Notes: generated by a model from the sequence alone, not told the origin. A stretch of 64,000 bases of DNA from Magnetospirillum sp. XM-1 (GCF_001511835.1 NZ_LN997848.1:1116001-1180000); one strand, 5' to 3'. Shown: positions 35,611 to 45,413, numbered from the stretch's first letter. A program made the numbers and translations.

Positions 35611-37008
35611 TCAGATCCACCCCAGCAGCCGCCACCACAGGAAGTTCAGCGGCAGCAGGACGACGATGGTGATGCCCGCCAGCCACAGGCACAGCTTCTG
35701 GGCCGGGCCCAGGCGCTCGCCGCCCAGCTGCATGGCCACCACCATGGGGGCCGACTGGTAGGGCAGGATGGGGTTGGAAAAGCCCAGCACTTGGCTCATC
35801 AGCACCGCTTCCACCAGCAGGCCGGACGCCTCGGCCATCTGCCCGGCCATGGGGGTCAGCACCGCCGGTCCGCCGGGCAGGGTGGTGAAGACGCTGACCA
35901 CGGTGGACAGCACCGCCAGCGCGGTGAAGTTGGTGGCCGGCTGGCCCGGCGCCAGGGGCAGGATGTCGAGGATCGCCCCGGCCAGACGCGCGCCCAGTCC
36001 CGACTGGTCGACGATGGCGCCCAATCCCATGATGCCCGCCACATAGAACATCGAGCCGTAATTGATCTGCTCGTTGAAGGCCTTGCGGTCCACCAGGCCG
36101 ATTCCGGGCAGCAGCAACAGGGCGCCCGCCGCCATGCTGACCCAGGCCGGGCTGACATGGTGCAGGAAGTCGGTGGCCCACAGCACCAGGGCGGCGGCCA
36201 GCAGCAGGGACAGCTGCCCCTCCTGGCGCGTCATGGGGCCCAGCGCCCGGCCCGCCGCCTCGGGCTTTGGCGTGTCGGGCCACAGCTTGACGATCAGCGG
36301 AATCATGATGGCGGTCTTCAAGAAGCCCAGCACGGGAAAATGCAGCAGCAGATAGGCGCCATAGCTCGGCGTGTAGTGCCACAGGGTCTCCGACGCGCCC
36401 ACCAGCACCAGGTTGGGCAGGTTGGCGGGCAGGATGGAAAAGGTGGGCACGTGGCAGCCGAAGGCGGCGGCCAGCACCACGCCCACCCGGCCGTTGGAGC
36501 CCGGCGCGAAGCCGTAGCGCTCGGCCAGCCCCACCGCGATGGGCATCAACAGGATGGCCCGGCCCATGGAGGACGGCATCAGGAAGCCCATGGCGACGCC
36601 CACCAGGGTCACCCCGCCGATGATTCCCCAATAGCTGGAGCCGAAGGCGTGGGAAAGCCGGGTTCCCAGACGCTCGCCCAGGCCGGTGGAGCGCACCGCC
36701 ACCCCCATCACCAGCCCGCCGAACACCAGCCACAGGGCCGCCGACTGGAAGCCGCCGAACACCGCCGAGGACGGGGCCGCCTTCAGCAGCATGGCCGTGG
36801 TGAAGAAGAACACCGCCACGATGGGTTCGGGCATCACCGCCGTGGCCCACAATCCGATGAACGCCACCGCCAGCCCCAGGACCCGGCCTTCGGTTCCCGG
36901 AAGCGGGTCGATGACGACGATCGCCGCCCCGGCGATCACGGCGGCCCAGGCCAGGGCGCGTGGCAGCGGAATTGGCGGCAACGAAATTCGGGAGGGGGAC
37001 AGGCTCAT
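35611..37008 (-). CDS. DASS/SLC13-type anion transporter
   Basis: A 465-residue inner-membrane carrier with about 12 hydrophobic segments, related to the divalent anion:Na+ symporters (dicarboxylate, citrate, sulfate). Visible: FGCHVPTFSILPANLPNLVLVG, a likely substrate-binding re-entrant loop with the SxPANLPN element, a second matched region VFTTLPGGPAVLTPMAGQMAEASGL, and LGFSNPILPYQSAPMVVAMQ near the end. The substrate is probably a carboxylate but cannot be decided. Divergent from a GntR regulator gene with a 99-base gap, so it is probably its target. Confidence 0.82.
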   Translation of the reverse strand: MSLSPSRISLPPIPLPRALAWAAVIAGAAIVVIDPLPGTEGRVLGLAVAFIGLWATAVMPEPIVAVFFFTTAMLLKAAPSSAVFGGFQSAALWLVFGGLVMGVAVRSTGLGERLGTRLSHAFGSSYWGIIGGVTLVGVAMGFLMPSSMGRAILLMPIAVGLAERYGFAPGSNGRVGVVLAAAFGCHVPTFSILPANLPNLVLVGASETLWHYTPSYGAYLLLHFPVLGFLKTAIMIPLIVKLWPDTPKPEAAGRALGPMTRQEGQLSLLLAAALVLWATDFLHHVSPAWVSMAAGALLLLPGIGLVDRKAFNEQINYGSMFYVAGIMGLGAIVDQSGLGARLAGAILDILPLAPGQPATNFTALAVLSTVVSVFTTLPGGPAVLTPMAGQMAEASGLLVEAVLMSQVLGFSNPILPYQSAPMVVAMQLGGERLGPAQKLCLWLAGITIVVLLPLNFLWWRLLGWI

Positions 37009-37027
37009 CACGCTACCTCGTGTTTCA

Positions 37028-37046
37028 TGTTACGTGATACGTTATT
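37028..37046. promoter_or_regulatory. Candidate GntR operator between transporter and regulator
   Basis: The AT-rich part of the divergent gap contains GTTACGTGATACGTTA with an ACGT-GAT-ACGT inverted repeat. It is the only symmetric word in the shared promoter region. Confidence 0.35.
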
Positions 37047-37107
37047 CCTGTTTGCCTCCGGAGTCCAGCTTTGGCACACTTCGAGGAGGGGAGAGAGGAT
37101 CGTCGGC

Positions 37108-37746
37108 ATGAAGCTGCACAAGACCAATCTGGCGGAGCAAGCCTATGCGGCGCTGCGCGACATGCTGCTGGGCGGCGAGCGCTTCGCGCCCGGCGACAAG
37201 ATCAGCGTCGAGGATCTGGCGCGGCAACTGGGAGTCAGCCGCTCGCCGGTCTGGCAGGCCATCGCCCGGCTGGAAGCCGACGGTATCGTCGAGGTGCGGC
37301 CGCGCCAGGGCGTGTTCTTCGTCGGCTTCGACCTCGATGGCCTGCTGGAGATCATGGAGACCCGCGAGGTGCTGGAAGGCGCCGCCGCCCGTCTGGCCGC
37401 CGAGAGGGCCAGCCCCGGGCAGGTGGCGGAGCTGCGCGCCTCGGTCGAACGCCAGCGGGCCGCCCTTTCGGGCGGCGCTATGGACGACTACGCCGCCGAG
37501 GCCGCCCGCTTCCATTCCCTGATGGCCCAAGCGGCGGGCAACAAGGTGATGGTCAAGATCGTCGAGCGGCTGTGGGCCAGGGCCAAGGCCATGTGCATCC
37601 GCCCCGGCGCCCGTCCGGCGCTGCTGGACGAACGGGTGGACGAGCACGCCCGCATGGTCGAAGCCATCGCCCATCGCGACCCCGATGCCGCCGAGGCCGA
37701 AATCCGCGCCCATATCCGCCGCATCGCCCGCGGGATCGAGGCTTAG
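37108..37746 (+). CDS. GntR-family (FadR/FCD subfamily) transcriptional regulator
   Basis: A 212-residue regulator. The winged-helix domain (about 5-70) reads NLAEQAYAALRDMLLGGERFAPGDKISVEDLARQLGVSRSPVWQAIARLEADGIVEVRPRQGVFF. The all-helical FCD ligand domain (about 80-205) has the metal/ligand residues typical of the group, including AARFHSLMAQAAGN and DEHARMVEAIAHRD. The effector is probably a carboxylate related to the transporter cargo. The start at 37108 gives MKLHKTNLAEQ, the normal length before the HTH. Confidence 0.9.
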   Translation: MKLHKTNLAEQAYAALRDMLLGGERFAPGDKISVEDLARQLGVSRSPVWQAIARLEADGIVEVRPRQGVFFVGFDLDGLLEIMETREVLEGAAARLAAERASPGQVAELRASVERQRAALSGGAMDDYAAEAARFHSLMAQAAGNKVMVKIVERLWARAKAMCIRPGARPALLDERVDEHARMVEAIAHRDPDAAEAEIRAHIRRIARGIEA

Positions 37747-37755
37747 ACGCGCGCT

Positions 37756-39600
37756 CTATGAGATCGCCGGAAGGGTGAAGCGGAAGATGCTGCCGCCCTC
37801 GGGGGCGGGTTCGACCCAGATCTCGCCGCCGCATCCCTGGATGATCCGCTTGCACACCGCCAGTCCGACCCCGGTTCCGGGATAGGCGTCGCTGGTGTGC
37901 AGGCGGCGGAAGATCTGGAAGATGTCCTGCTCGGACTTCTCGACGCCGATGCCGTTGTCGGCGACGGAGAACTCCCACATGGCCTGGCGCAGTTCGGCCG
38001 TGACCCGGATATGGGGCGCCAGGCCCGGGCGGCGGAACTTGATGGCGTTGCCGATCAGGTTCTGGAAGACCTGCATCAGCTGGATCTCGGCGGCCAGCAC
38101 CACCGGCAGGTCGCCGACCTCGATCATGGCGTTGCCGCCCATGATGCTGTCCTTCAGATTGTCCAGCGCCGCCTGGCAGGCCTGGGCCGCCGAGACCGGC
38201 GCCAGCAGTTGGCCCTGGCCCGAGACGTTGGCGAAGACCAGCAGGCCGTTGATCAATTCGTGCATGCGGGTGGCCGCGCCGACGATGAAGCCGACATATT
38301 CGTCGGCCTCCGGGTCCAGATGGTCGGCGAAGCGCCGGGCCAGCAACTGGGTGAAGGCGGTGACCGTCCGCAGGGGTTCCTGCAGGTCGTGGGACGCGAT
38401 ATGGGCGAAGCGCTGCAATTCGCCGTTGGCGTCGATCAGTTCTTGGAGCAGCCGCTGGGTCTCGGCCTCGTTGCGGCGCGCCAGATCGCGCTCGGCGGTG
38501 CGCTGGCGCAGCAGGGCCGCGGCGGTGGTCAGGGCGGAGGAAAGCTCGTCCACCTCGCGGATGTCCTGACGCGGGCTTCGCACCTCTTCTCCCGAGCCCA
38601 GGGCCAGGGCGGGCCGGATCAGGGATCGCACCGAGCGGCGGATCTGGCCGCCCACCGCCCAGGCCAAGCCCAGGCCGACGACGGTCAGCGCAATGGCCGA
38701 GCCGGACACCAGCAGGATGGAATTGCGCAGATCCGCCAGCAGGGTCTGCTTGGGCACGCCGACCGCCACCGACCACTGGGAGACGCTGCCATGGCTGAAG
38801 GCGCCGTAAACCGGAATGCCTTCCAGGGTGTTGTTCTCGGACAGGCCCTTGGAGGACTGGCGCATGCGCTCCACCAGGACGGGGGAGCCGCTCTGGCCGA
38901 TGAATTTTTCCGATAGGTGGGTGCGCGCCACGATGACGCCGCGGGAATCGAAGATGGCGGAGATCCAGCCGCGGGGAAGCTGCTGCTCGGTCAGCAGGTG
39001 GGACAGGTTCTCGGGCAGGAGCGCCATGCTCAAATTGTAGATGATCCTGCCGTTCATTCTTACCGGCACGTCGATGGTGATCAGGTAGCGCTTGAGGACG
39101 CCGCCGACGAACAGGTCGGAAATGGCCGGCTGGCCGGTGGCGAAGATTTTGGCGATCTGTTCCGGCGATCCATGACGGGGCAGCGGCGTGCCGAAGGGGC
39201 GGGCCAGATTGAGAACCTGCTGTTCCGCTTCGTTGCTCAGCACGATGTTCAGGCCGCCCTGCTCGCTCAGGATGATCTTGGCCTGTTCGTAGAAGCGGGC
39301 CAGATCGTCGTTGGCGAGATGGGGCGAGGTGGCCAGCACCTGCAGCGCCGCCACCCTGCGGGCGATTTCGCGATCCACGGACAGGGCCAGGGCGTGCGCC
39401 GTCTGGACCATGTTCTGCTCCAGCAGGGCGCGCTGGCGGTGATAGAAGTCGTAGATCAGCAGGCCGACCGCCAGGCTGCCGGGCAGCAGGCAGACCATGA
39501 CCAGCAGCACCAGCTTGGAGCGGATGCTCGGCAGCCCTCGGGGAGAGGAGGTCGGTGTTTCCGGCCTTCCGTGCTCCGCTTGGCTGTCGTCGAACATCAT
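37756..39600 (-). CDS. Orphan membrane sensor histidine kinase
   Basis: A 614-residue kinase. Residues 1-30 are cytoplasmic, a membrane helix (about 29-50) leads to a long periplasmic sensor (about 55-275, dCache-like, with VLATSPHLANDD and SDLFVGGVLKRYLITIDVPV), a second helix (about 290-315), then a coiled coil, HisKA with the phospho-His in FAHIASHDLQEPLRTVTAF (about 395), and an ATPase domain (NLIGNAIKFRR, DNGIGVEKSEQDIFQIFRRLH, GTGVGLAVCKRI). Sequence resembles phytochrome-type kinases in the transmitter. No response regulator is adjacent. Confidence 0.9.
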   Translation of the reverse strand: MMFDDSQAEHGRPETPTSSPRGLPSIRSKLVLLVMVCLLPGSLAVGLLIYDFYHRQRALLEQNMVQTAHALALSVDREIARRVAALQVLATSPHLANDDLARFYEQAKIILSEQGGLNIVLSNEAEQQVLNLARPFGTPLPRHGSPEQIAKIFATGQPAISDLFVGGVLKRYLITIDVPVRMNGRIIYNLSMALLPENLSHLLTEQQLPRGWISAIFDSRGVIVARTHLSEKFIGQSGSPVLVERMRQSSKGLSENNTLEGIPVYGAFSHGSVSQWSVAVGVPKQTLLADLRNSILLVSGSAIALTVVGLGLAWAVGGQIRRSVRSLIRPALALGSGEEVRSPRQDIREVDELSSALTTAAALLRQRTAERDLARRNEAETQRLLQELIDANGELQRFAHIASHDLQEPLRTVTAFTQLLARRFADHLDPEADEYVGFIVGAATRMHELINGLLVFANVSGQGQLLAPVSAAQACQAALDNLKDSIMGGNAMIEVGDLPVVLAAEIQLMQVFQNLIGNAIKFRRPGLAPHIRVTAELRQAMWEFSVADNGIGVEKSEQDIFQIFRRLHTSDAYPGTGVGLAVCKRIIQGCGGEIWVEPAPEGGSIFRFTLPAIS

Positions 39601-39676
39601 CAGTCTAATCCGTTACGGATATGGCGCCGGCAGGGTCAAGGATGATGCCTGTGCAAAATTGCCGCAAGCCCCATCG

Positions 39677-42649
39677 CTAGAGCAGCAGCTCCACCCGGGG
39701 GCCCTTGTCCGCCGTCTCGACCATGGGGCGGCAGCCGAACAGGCGGCCGGTCTCGACGCCGCCCTTGTCCACCAGGTTGTTGCGCACCGCATCGGTGCGG
39801 CGCTGGGCCAGGGCGGCCAGCATGTTGCGGTCGGGTGGGCCGAAGGATTCGGCGCTGCGCTCGAAGCCGACCAATTGCTCCAGCTTGGACAGCAGCGGCC
39901 TTTCCGCCGAGCGGCGGCGCGCCGCCACCACCGGCCAGTCGCTGTCGTCGGCCTTGCCGCACAAGGTGAGCTTCAGGCCGGGACGGCCCTTCAGCAGTTC
40001 GGCCACCACCGCCAGGGTCTTCTCGTGCTCGGAGGACAGGGCGTCGATGCCGGGCGCAAAGGCCAGCGGCGCCAGGGCCAGATGCGACTTGTCGTCGGCG
40101 TCCATGGCCAGCTCGATCAGCGCCGCCACCGGAAAGGCCAGCTTCAGCGTGGTCAGCACGGTGGATTTCAGCGCGCCGGCCACCGCCTGGGCCACCGCGT
40201 CGCTGACGTCCAGGTCGGGATTGGAGGTGTCGCCCCGGATGGGCAGCGACAGGCGGATGCGGTCCTCGCCGTCGCGCAGCAGGTCCAGCACCGTCTCGAT
40301 GGGCATGCCGGCCTTGGCGGCGACGGGGGCGTTGGGATCGGGGGCGGCGATGAACAGGTTGGACAGCGCCACGTCCAGCGCGCCCGACAGTTTGCCCTGG
40401 TCGGCGCTCACCCCCAGCGTGCCGTCGAAATGCCCCGACTGCAGGTTGACGCCCAGCGCCTCGCCCAGATAGGGCGACAGCGGCGGCAGCTCGAACGAGG
40501 CGATCTTGCCGTCCACCCGGCCCGACACCTTGTCGGCGAAGGGGCGGACCGTGCCCGAGGCCGCCACCGTGCCGCGTCCCACCCCGGCCTTGATCTCGAA
40601 GGGGGAATCGCGCTCGGGCGCCTCGCTGTCCAGATTGCTGACCGTCAGCTCCAGCGGCGTGACGTCGATGCGCACCGTCTCGGCCATGGTGCGGTCGCGC
40701 AGGTTGACCCGGCTGTCGCCGGCCACCACCAGGCGGCCGATGCGGATGCCGGGCGTGTCTTCGTCCTTGGCGGGCTCCTTGGCCTTGGTCTTTGTCTTGT
40801 CCTCGGAGATGAAGCCGGTGAAGCCGTCCGGCGTGCGGTTGACGCGGGCCAGCATGCCGTCGATGCGCACTTCGTCCAGGCCCAAATCGCCGTCGCCGTC
40901 GCGTTGCGCCTTGTCCAGGCGCAGGCGCTTGGTCTCGAAGCGCCAGTTGTAGCCGCCCTGGCCCTCCTTGCGCAGCGCGTTGATCCCATCGGCCCCCAGA
41001 TGGGTGACGGCAACGCCGCCGTCCTTGGCCATGCGCAGGCCCTCGGCCTCGATCCGGTCCACGGTGGCGAGATCGACCTTGCGGGCAGAATCCTGCACCG
41101 ACAAACCCTCGATGCGGGCCTTGGGCAGCTCGCCCGACACCGTCTGGCCGAACTCCACCTTGCCTTGCGCCTCGGCGGATTTCAGCGCGGTGCGGATCTC
41201 GCCCACCCCCAGCTTCAGCGGTCCCAGGGCCAGCCGGCCCTCGGCCTTGCCCGCCAGATCGGCGGTGTCCAGGTCGAAGCGGCCCGCCCAGTCCAGGGAG
41301 TCGGGGGCGGAATCGTGGCCGCCGGCCTTGATGCGGGCGCCGGCGAGTTTAAGGCCGCCCTGCCAGCCCAGCCGGCGTCCATCCCAGTCGAAGCGGGTGG
41401 CGTCGAGCCCCAGTTGGCCGGCGGCGCCGTCGCCGCCCTCGCCCTTGCCGGCCAGGGCGGCGCCGGCGACGCGGCCTTCCACTCCCAGCTTGCCGCCTTG
41501 CCAGGACAGGGATTTCAGCTCGATGTCCAGCTTGGCGGCGGAGCCCTGGCCGCCCGGTGCGGCGACCTCCAGGGCCTCGGCCCGCAAGCTTCCGGCCAGC
41601 CCCGCCTTGTCTGCGTCCCAGGTCACGCCGTCCAGCGCCAGCTCGAGTCGTCCGGCGCTTGCCTTGACGCCATGGATGCCGACGGCCGGGGAAACCGCCG
41701 CGAGGCGGGCGTCCAGCTCCACCTTGCCACCGTCCAGGATCAGGCGGCCCAAATCCAGGTCCAGCCGTTCGGCCTTGATGGCGGCCGGCGCGGCGAGCGC
41801 CGCGGATTCCACGGCGATGCGGCCGCTGGTCTTGAGCCGGATTCCATCGGCCTTCAGGCCGCCTTCGGCGACCAGCGAGGTTTCAAGGGTTCCGGCCAGC
41901 CCGTCCGCCCCGGAACGGGCGGCCAGGGCGGCGAAATCGGCCAGGGCAAGGCCTTGGGCGTGGGCGGTGACGGCGAAGGACGGCTCGGCGGCGAAGGGGT
42001 GGACGGTTCCCGCCAGCGACAGGGCGGCGCCGTTCAGGCTGCCCTTCAGGGTGAAGGAGACGGCGCGGCCCGGTTCCAGGCTGTTGAGATTCTCCACCAG
42101 CAGCCGTTCGACGGCGATGTCGGCGGTGAAGTCGCCATCGGTGATCTTGAGGCGGGAATTGGTCAGCTCCAGCCCGGCCACGTCGATGCCCCAGGGCGGC
42201 GAGGTCTCCTTGGCCGAAGGCGGCGCGGCCGCCACCGCCAGCGGCAGGCCGTTCAGGACGAAGCCGCTTTCTTCCCGCTTCAGCTCGATGTCGATGCCCT
42301 CGACCGCCACCCGGTCCAGCACCAGCCGGCGGTCCAGCAAGGGCCGCCAGCGGAACTTCAGGTCGAAGTCGCCGATGCCCAGCGCGCGGCCCAAAGCGGG
42401 CTGCGCCACCACCTTGCGCACCGTGAGCTGGCCGCCGAACAGCGAGATGTCGGTGTCGTCGATGGTGACCTCGACCATGCCGAGACCCCGCAGGGCCTTG
42501 GCCACGCCCCAGCGGAACCCCGCCTCGGGAACCCAGTCCCAGGCGATGGTCAGGATCAGGACGGCCAGCCCCGTGGCCGCCGCCACCACGTGGCGCCGCT
42601 GGATTTCGTGTCCGCCGAGCTTTCTGCCGATCAGTTTCATGGCTTCCAT
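39677..42649 (-). CDS. AsmA-like DUF748 giant envelope protein
   Basis: A 990-residue protein of the AsmA/TamB-like DUF748 family. One N-terminal membrane anchor (about 22-42: VVAAATGLAVLILTIAWDW) is followed by long repetitive beta-rich sequence in the periplasm, the signature DLSLFGG-like opening (about 65-75) and a C-terminal part with VFRSEHEKTLAVVAELLKGRP... and RRTDAVRNNLVDKGGV, typical of DUF748. Related proteins form bridges that carry phospholipid between membranes; this has not been shown for DUF748 itself. The start is uncertain between 42649 and 42640. Confidence 0.82.
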   Translation of the reverse strand: MEAMKLIGRKLGGHEIQRRHVVAAATGLAVLILTIAWDWVPEAGFRWGVAKALRGLGMVEVTIDDTDISLFGGQLTVRKVVAQPALGRALGIGDFDLKFRWRPLLDRRLVLDRVAVEGIDIELKREESGFVLNGLPLAVAAAPPSAKETSPPWGIDVAGLELTNSRLKITDGDFTADIAVERLLVENLNSLEPGRAVSFTLKGSLNGAALSLAGTVHPFAAEPSFAVTAHAQGLALADFAALAARSGADGLAGTLETSLVAEGGLKADGIRLKTSGRIAVESAALAAPAAIKAERLDLDLGRLILDGGKVELDARLAAVSPAVGIHGVKASAGRLELALDGVTWDADKAGLAGSLRAEALEVAAPGGQGSAAKLDIELKSLSWQGGKLGVEGRVAGAALAGKGEGGDGAAGQLGLDATRFDWDGRRLGWQGGLKLAGARIKAGGHDSAPDSLDWAGRFDLDTADLAGKAEGRLALGPLKLGVGEIRTALKSAEAQGKVEFGQTVSGELPKARIEGLSVQDSARKVDLATVDRIEAEGLRMAKDGGVAVTHLGADGINALRKEGQGGYNWRFETKRLRLDKAQRDGDGDLGLDEVRIDGMLARVNRTPDGFTGFISEDKTKTKAKEPAKDEDTPGIRIGRLVVAGDSRVNLRDRTMAETVRIDVTPLELTVSNLDSEAPERDSPFEIKAGVGRGTVAASGTVRPFADKVSGRVDGKIASFELPPLSPYLGEALGVNLQSGHFDGTLGVSADQGKLSGALDVALSNLFIAAPDPNAPVAAKAGMPIETVLDLLRDGEDRIRLSLPIRGDTSNPDLDVSDAVAQAVAGALKSTVLTTLKLAFPVAALIELAMDADDKSHLALAPLAFAPGIDALSSEHEKTLAVVAELLKGRPGLKLTLCGKADDSDWPVVAARRRSAERPLLSKLEQLVGFERSAESFGPPDRNMLAALAQRRTDAVRNNLVDKGGVETGRLFGCRPMVETADKGPRVELLL

Positions 42650-42732
42650 GATCGGTCGGCGGTGGGAAAAGGCAAGGGGGCAATCCACCAAGCCCCTCGT
42701 CAAGCGTCCGGTTTTTTGCCATGGTGCGGGCC

Positions 42733-43386
42733 ATGACCGATTCGACCTTCTCCGCGAGTGATCTGGCCTGCGTGCGCGGCGGGCGCGTGGTGTTCGCCGG
42801 CCTGGGCTTTTCCCTTGCCGCCGGCGGCGGACTGGTGCTGCTGGGTCCCAACGGCTCGGGCAAATCCTCGCTGCTGCGCGTGCTGGCCGGGCTGTTGAAG
42901 CCGGCCCACGGCGTGCTCGCCTGGAACGGCGAGGCGGTGGCCGAGGACCCCGAGGCCCATGCGGCGCGCACCCATTACCTCGGCCATCACGACGCGGTGA
43001 AGCCGGTCCTTTCGGTGGCCGAGAACCTGCGGTTCTGGGCCCATCTGCACGATCCCCACGCCGAGCGCGCCGGGCGCGCCGTGGACGCCGCCCTGGCCCG
43101 CTTCGGTCTGGCGCGGCTGGCCACCATTCCCGGCAAGATGCTGTCGGCGGGCCAGAAGCGCCGCACCAACCTGGCCCGCCTGCTGGCGGCGCCCAGCCCG
43201 CTGTGGCTGCTGGACGAGCCCACCACGGCGTTGGACAAGGCCTCCATCAAGGTGCTGGAAAGTGTGCTGGCCGAGCATCGGGCGTCGGGGGGCATGGTCA
43301 TCTTGTCCACCCACGCGGATATCGACATGCCGGGTGCTGCCGAACTGCATCTGGACCGCTTCTCCGTGGCGGAGGAACTGCCGTGA
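42733..43386 (+). CDS. ccmA: Heme exporter ATPase CcmA
   Basis: ATP-binding subunit of the CcmABCD system, which releases holo-CcmE for cytochrome c maturation. The 217-residue ABC ATPase shows Walker A GPNGSGKSS, the signature LSAGQKRR, Walker B LWLLDEPT and the His switch STHAD. A second ATG 12 bases upstream is possible; MTDSTF was preferred. Its stop overlaps the ccmB GTG start (GTGA). Confidence 0.96.
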   Translation: MTDSTFSASDLACVRGGRVVFAGLGFSLAAGGGLVLLGPNGSGKSSLLRVLAGLLKPAHGVLAWNGEAVAEDPEAHAARTHYLGHHDAVKPVLSVAENLRFWAHLHDPHAERAGRAVDAALARFGLARLATIPGKMLSAGQKRRTNLARLLAAPSPLWLLDEPTTALDKASIKVLESVLAEHRASGGMVILSTHADIDMPGAAELHLDRFSVAEELP

Positions 43387-44048
43387 ACAGATTCTTCGAG
43401 GTGGTTCGCCGCGACCTGCGGCTGGCGCTGCGCCAGGGCTCGGACAGCGTCATGGTGGTGACCTTCTTCGTGCTGACCGTGGTGCTGTTCCCCTTCGGCA
43501 TCGGGCCGGAAGCCAACGTGCTGGAGCGCGTCTCGGCCGGCGTGCTGATGGTCACCGCGCTGCTCGCCTCCATGCTGTCGCTGGACCGGCTGTTCCAGGC
43601 CGATTACGAGGATGGCTCGCTGGAATTGCTGGTGCTGACGCCGGCGCCCTTAGGGCTCGTGGTGGCGGCCAAGATGCTGGCCCACTGGCTGACCACCGGC
43701 CTGCCGCTGATGGTGGCCGCCCCGGTGCTGGCCGTGCTGCTGCACATGCACGAGGACGGTTTCCTCACCCTGCTGGCCGCCATGGCGCTGGGCACCCCGG
43801 TGCTGTCGCTGATCGGCGGCATCGGCGCGGCCCTGGTGCTGGGGGCGCGCCGTGGCGGCGTGCTGCTGTCGCTCCTGATCCTGCCGCTCTACGTGCCGGT
43901 GCTGATCTTCGGGGTGGGGGCCATCGACGCCGCCGTGCAGGGCATGTCGGCCAAGCCGCACCTGCTGATCCTCTCGGCCATGCTGGCTGCCGCCCTGGTG
44001 CTGGCCCCCTGGGCCAGTGCGGCGGCATTGCGGCAGGCGCTGGAATAG
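43383..44048 (+). CDS. ccmB: Heme exporter membrane subunit CcmB
   Basis: Membrane partner of CcmA, 221 residues with six hydrophobic segments. Recognisable CcmB segments: VRRDLRLALRQGSDSVMVVTFFVLTVVLFPFGIGPE, LDRLFQADYEDGSLELLVL, and LLILPLYVPVLIFGVGAID. Starts at GTG overlapping the ccmA stop. ccmC does not follow; it lies on the opposite strand at the far end of the cluster. Confidence 0.96.
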   Translation: MNRFFEVVRRDLRLALRQGSDSVMVVTFFVLTVVLFPFGIGPEANVLERVSAGVLMVTALLASMLSLDRLFQADYEDGSLELLVLTPAPLGLVVAAKMLAHWLTTGLPLMVAAPVLAVLLHMHEDGFLTLLAAMALGTPVLSLIGGIGAALVLGARRGGVLLSLLILPLYVPVLIFGVGAIDAAVQGMSAKPHLLILSAMLAAALVLAPWASAAALRQALE

Positions 44049-44117
44049 TCAAGGGATGCGGGCTGCCGCCCGCGCCCGCCCGGGGCCGTGGGCCCCGAAC
44101 CCCATTCGGACTAAAAT
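44049..44117. other. Convergent junction between ccmB and ccmI
   Basis: 69 bases containing GGGGCC-GTG-GGCCCC (about 44084-44098), a hairpin without a T-tract. It may end transcription from both sides. Confidence 0.4.
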
Positions 44118-44951
44118 TCAGCTCCCCAGCTTCGCCATATCCTTTTCCACCTGGGCGCGGGCCGGGGAATCGGCGGGCAGGACCAGTAGCAGCCGGTTCC
44201 AGCGGGCCTTGGCGCGGGCGGTCTCGCCCTTCATGGCCGCCGACAGGCCGGTGAAGTACAGGGCGTCGGGCTGGTCGGGGTTAAGCGCCAGCACCTGTTC
44301 CAGCAGCGTGACGGCCTCGGCCGGCAGGGTGTCGCCCTCGGCCTCCTCCAGCAGCATGATGGATAGCTCGATGCGCGACTGGGTGTCGTCGGCGAGCAAG
44401 GTGACGGCGTTGCGGTAGGCGTCCTTGGCTTCGTCGGCCAGTCCCAGGGCGCGGTAGGAGCGGCCCAGCATGGCCCAGCCCTTGCCGTCGGACGGGTCCT
44501 GCTTCAGACGTTCGGCCAGACGGGCGACCATGGCCTGGATGGTGGCGGTCTTCTCCTGCATCTCGGCGATCTGGGCGGCGCGGCCCGCATAGGGGCGGTC
44601 GGACAGCTCGGGCGCGCCCAGCGGCAGGTAGAGAACCAGGGCCAGCAGGGGCAGCAGCAGGGCGATGATGATGGGGGTTTTCTTGCCGGCCTTGACGGCG
44701 GCGGTCTTTTCCCCCTTCCCGCTATCGGCGGCGGCCAGCATGCGGCGCTGGATCTCAGTGCGGGCCGCCTCGGCCTGGTCGGCGGTCATCAGGCCGCGCT
44801 CCACGTCGCGGGCGATCTCGCCCAGCTGGTCCTTGTAGACCATCAGGTCGTATTCCGACCGGGCGGCGGATGCGGCGGGAGCGGCCAGCAGCGGGCGCAG
44901 CAGAACCAGCAGCGACAGGGCCACCATGGCGGCGAAAACGATCCAGATCAC
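44118..44951 (-). CDS. ccmI: Cytochrome c maturation protein CcmI
   Basis: Apocytochrome c chaperone and holder. The 277-residue protein has two N-terminal membrane segments (about 2-22 and 92-112) with a leucine-zipper-like cytoplasmic loop between them (YKDQLGEIARDVERGLMTADQAEAARTEIQRRML), then a periplasmic TPR domain (GWAMLGRSYRALGLADEAKDAYRNAV, NPDQPDALYFTGLSAAMKGETARA). Starts at GTG. Lies 6 bases after ccmH. Confidence 0.93.
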   Translation of the reverse strand: MIWIVFAAMVALSLLVLLRPLLAAPAASAARSEYDLMVYKDQLGEIARDVERGLMTADQAEAARTEIQRRMLAAADSGKGEKTAAVKAGKKTPIIIALLLPLLALVLYLPLGAPELSDRPYAGRAAQIAEMQEKTATIQAMVARLAERLKQDPSDGKGWAMLGRSYRALGLADEAKDAYRNAVTLLADDTQSRIELSIMLLEEAEGDTLPAEAVTLLEQVLALNPDQPDALYFTGLSAAMKGETARAKARWNRLLLVLPADSPARAQVEKDMAKLGS

Positions 44952-44957
44952 CGCGCC

Positions 44958-45413
44958 CTACTCCTTCAGCAACGTGTCGAGCCTGCGCCGTTCCTCGGCC
45001 GACAGCGGCGGGGGCGGGGGCGCGGCCTGTTCCGCCGGACGGCGGCGATAGAAGGCCAGCACCGCCCACAAGGCGCCGACGAACAGGACCAGCGGCCCCA
45101 GCCACAGGGCCAGGGTGGTGCCCTTGAACGGCGGCTTCAGCAAAACGTAATCGCCGTAACGGTCGACCACGAATTTCTTCACCTGCTCGTCGCTGTCGCC
45201 CTTGGCGATGCGCTCGCGCACGATGACGCGCAGATCCTTGGCCAGATCGGCGTCGGAATCGTCGATGGACTGGTTCTGGCAGACCAGGCAGCGCAGGTCC
45301 TTGCCCAGTTCGCGGGCGCGGTGCTCCTGGGCCGGGTCCTTCAGCATCTCGTCGGGATTGACGGCGAGGGCCGGCGAGGCGAGCAGCAGAAGGGCGACGA
45401 CCAGCCGCTTCAT
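44958..45413 (-). CDS. ccmH: Cytochrome c maturation protein CcmH
   Basis: Thioredoxin-like reductant of apocytochrome c cysteines. A signal peptide (MKRLVVALLLLASPALA), the diagnostic LRCLVCQNQSIDDSDADLAKDLR (CxxC active site, about 42-45), and a C-terminal membrane anchor (LALWLGPLVLFVGALWAVLAFY, about 102-123). 151 residues. ATGA overlap with the upstream ccmG gene. Confidence 0.97.
   Translation of the reverse strand: MKRLVVALLLLASPALAVNPDEMLKDPAQEHRARELGKDLRCLVCQNQSIDDSDADLAKDLRVIVRERIAKGDSDEQVKKFVVDRYGDYVLLKPPFKGTTLALWLGPLVLFVGALWAVLAFYRRRPAEQAAPPPPPLSAEERRRLDTLLKE

Noticed and set aside
39497..42736. A 1079-residue plus-strand frame opposite the DUF748 gene
   Set aside because: Antisense shadow; the minus-strand protein has a membrane anchor and family motifs, while this one is Gln/Arg/Gly-rich noise.
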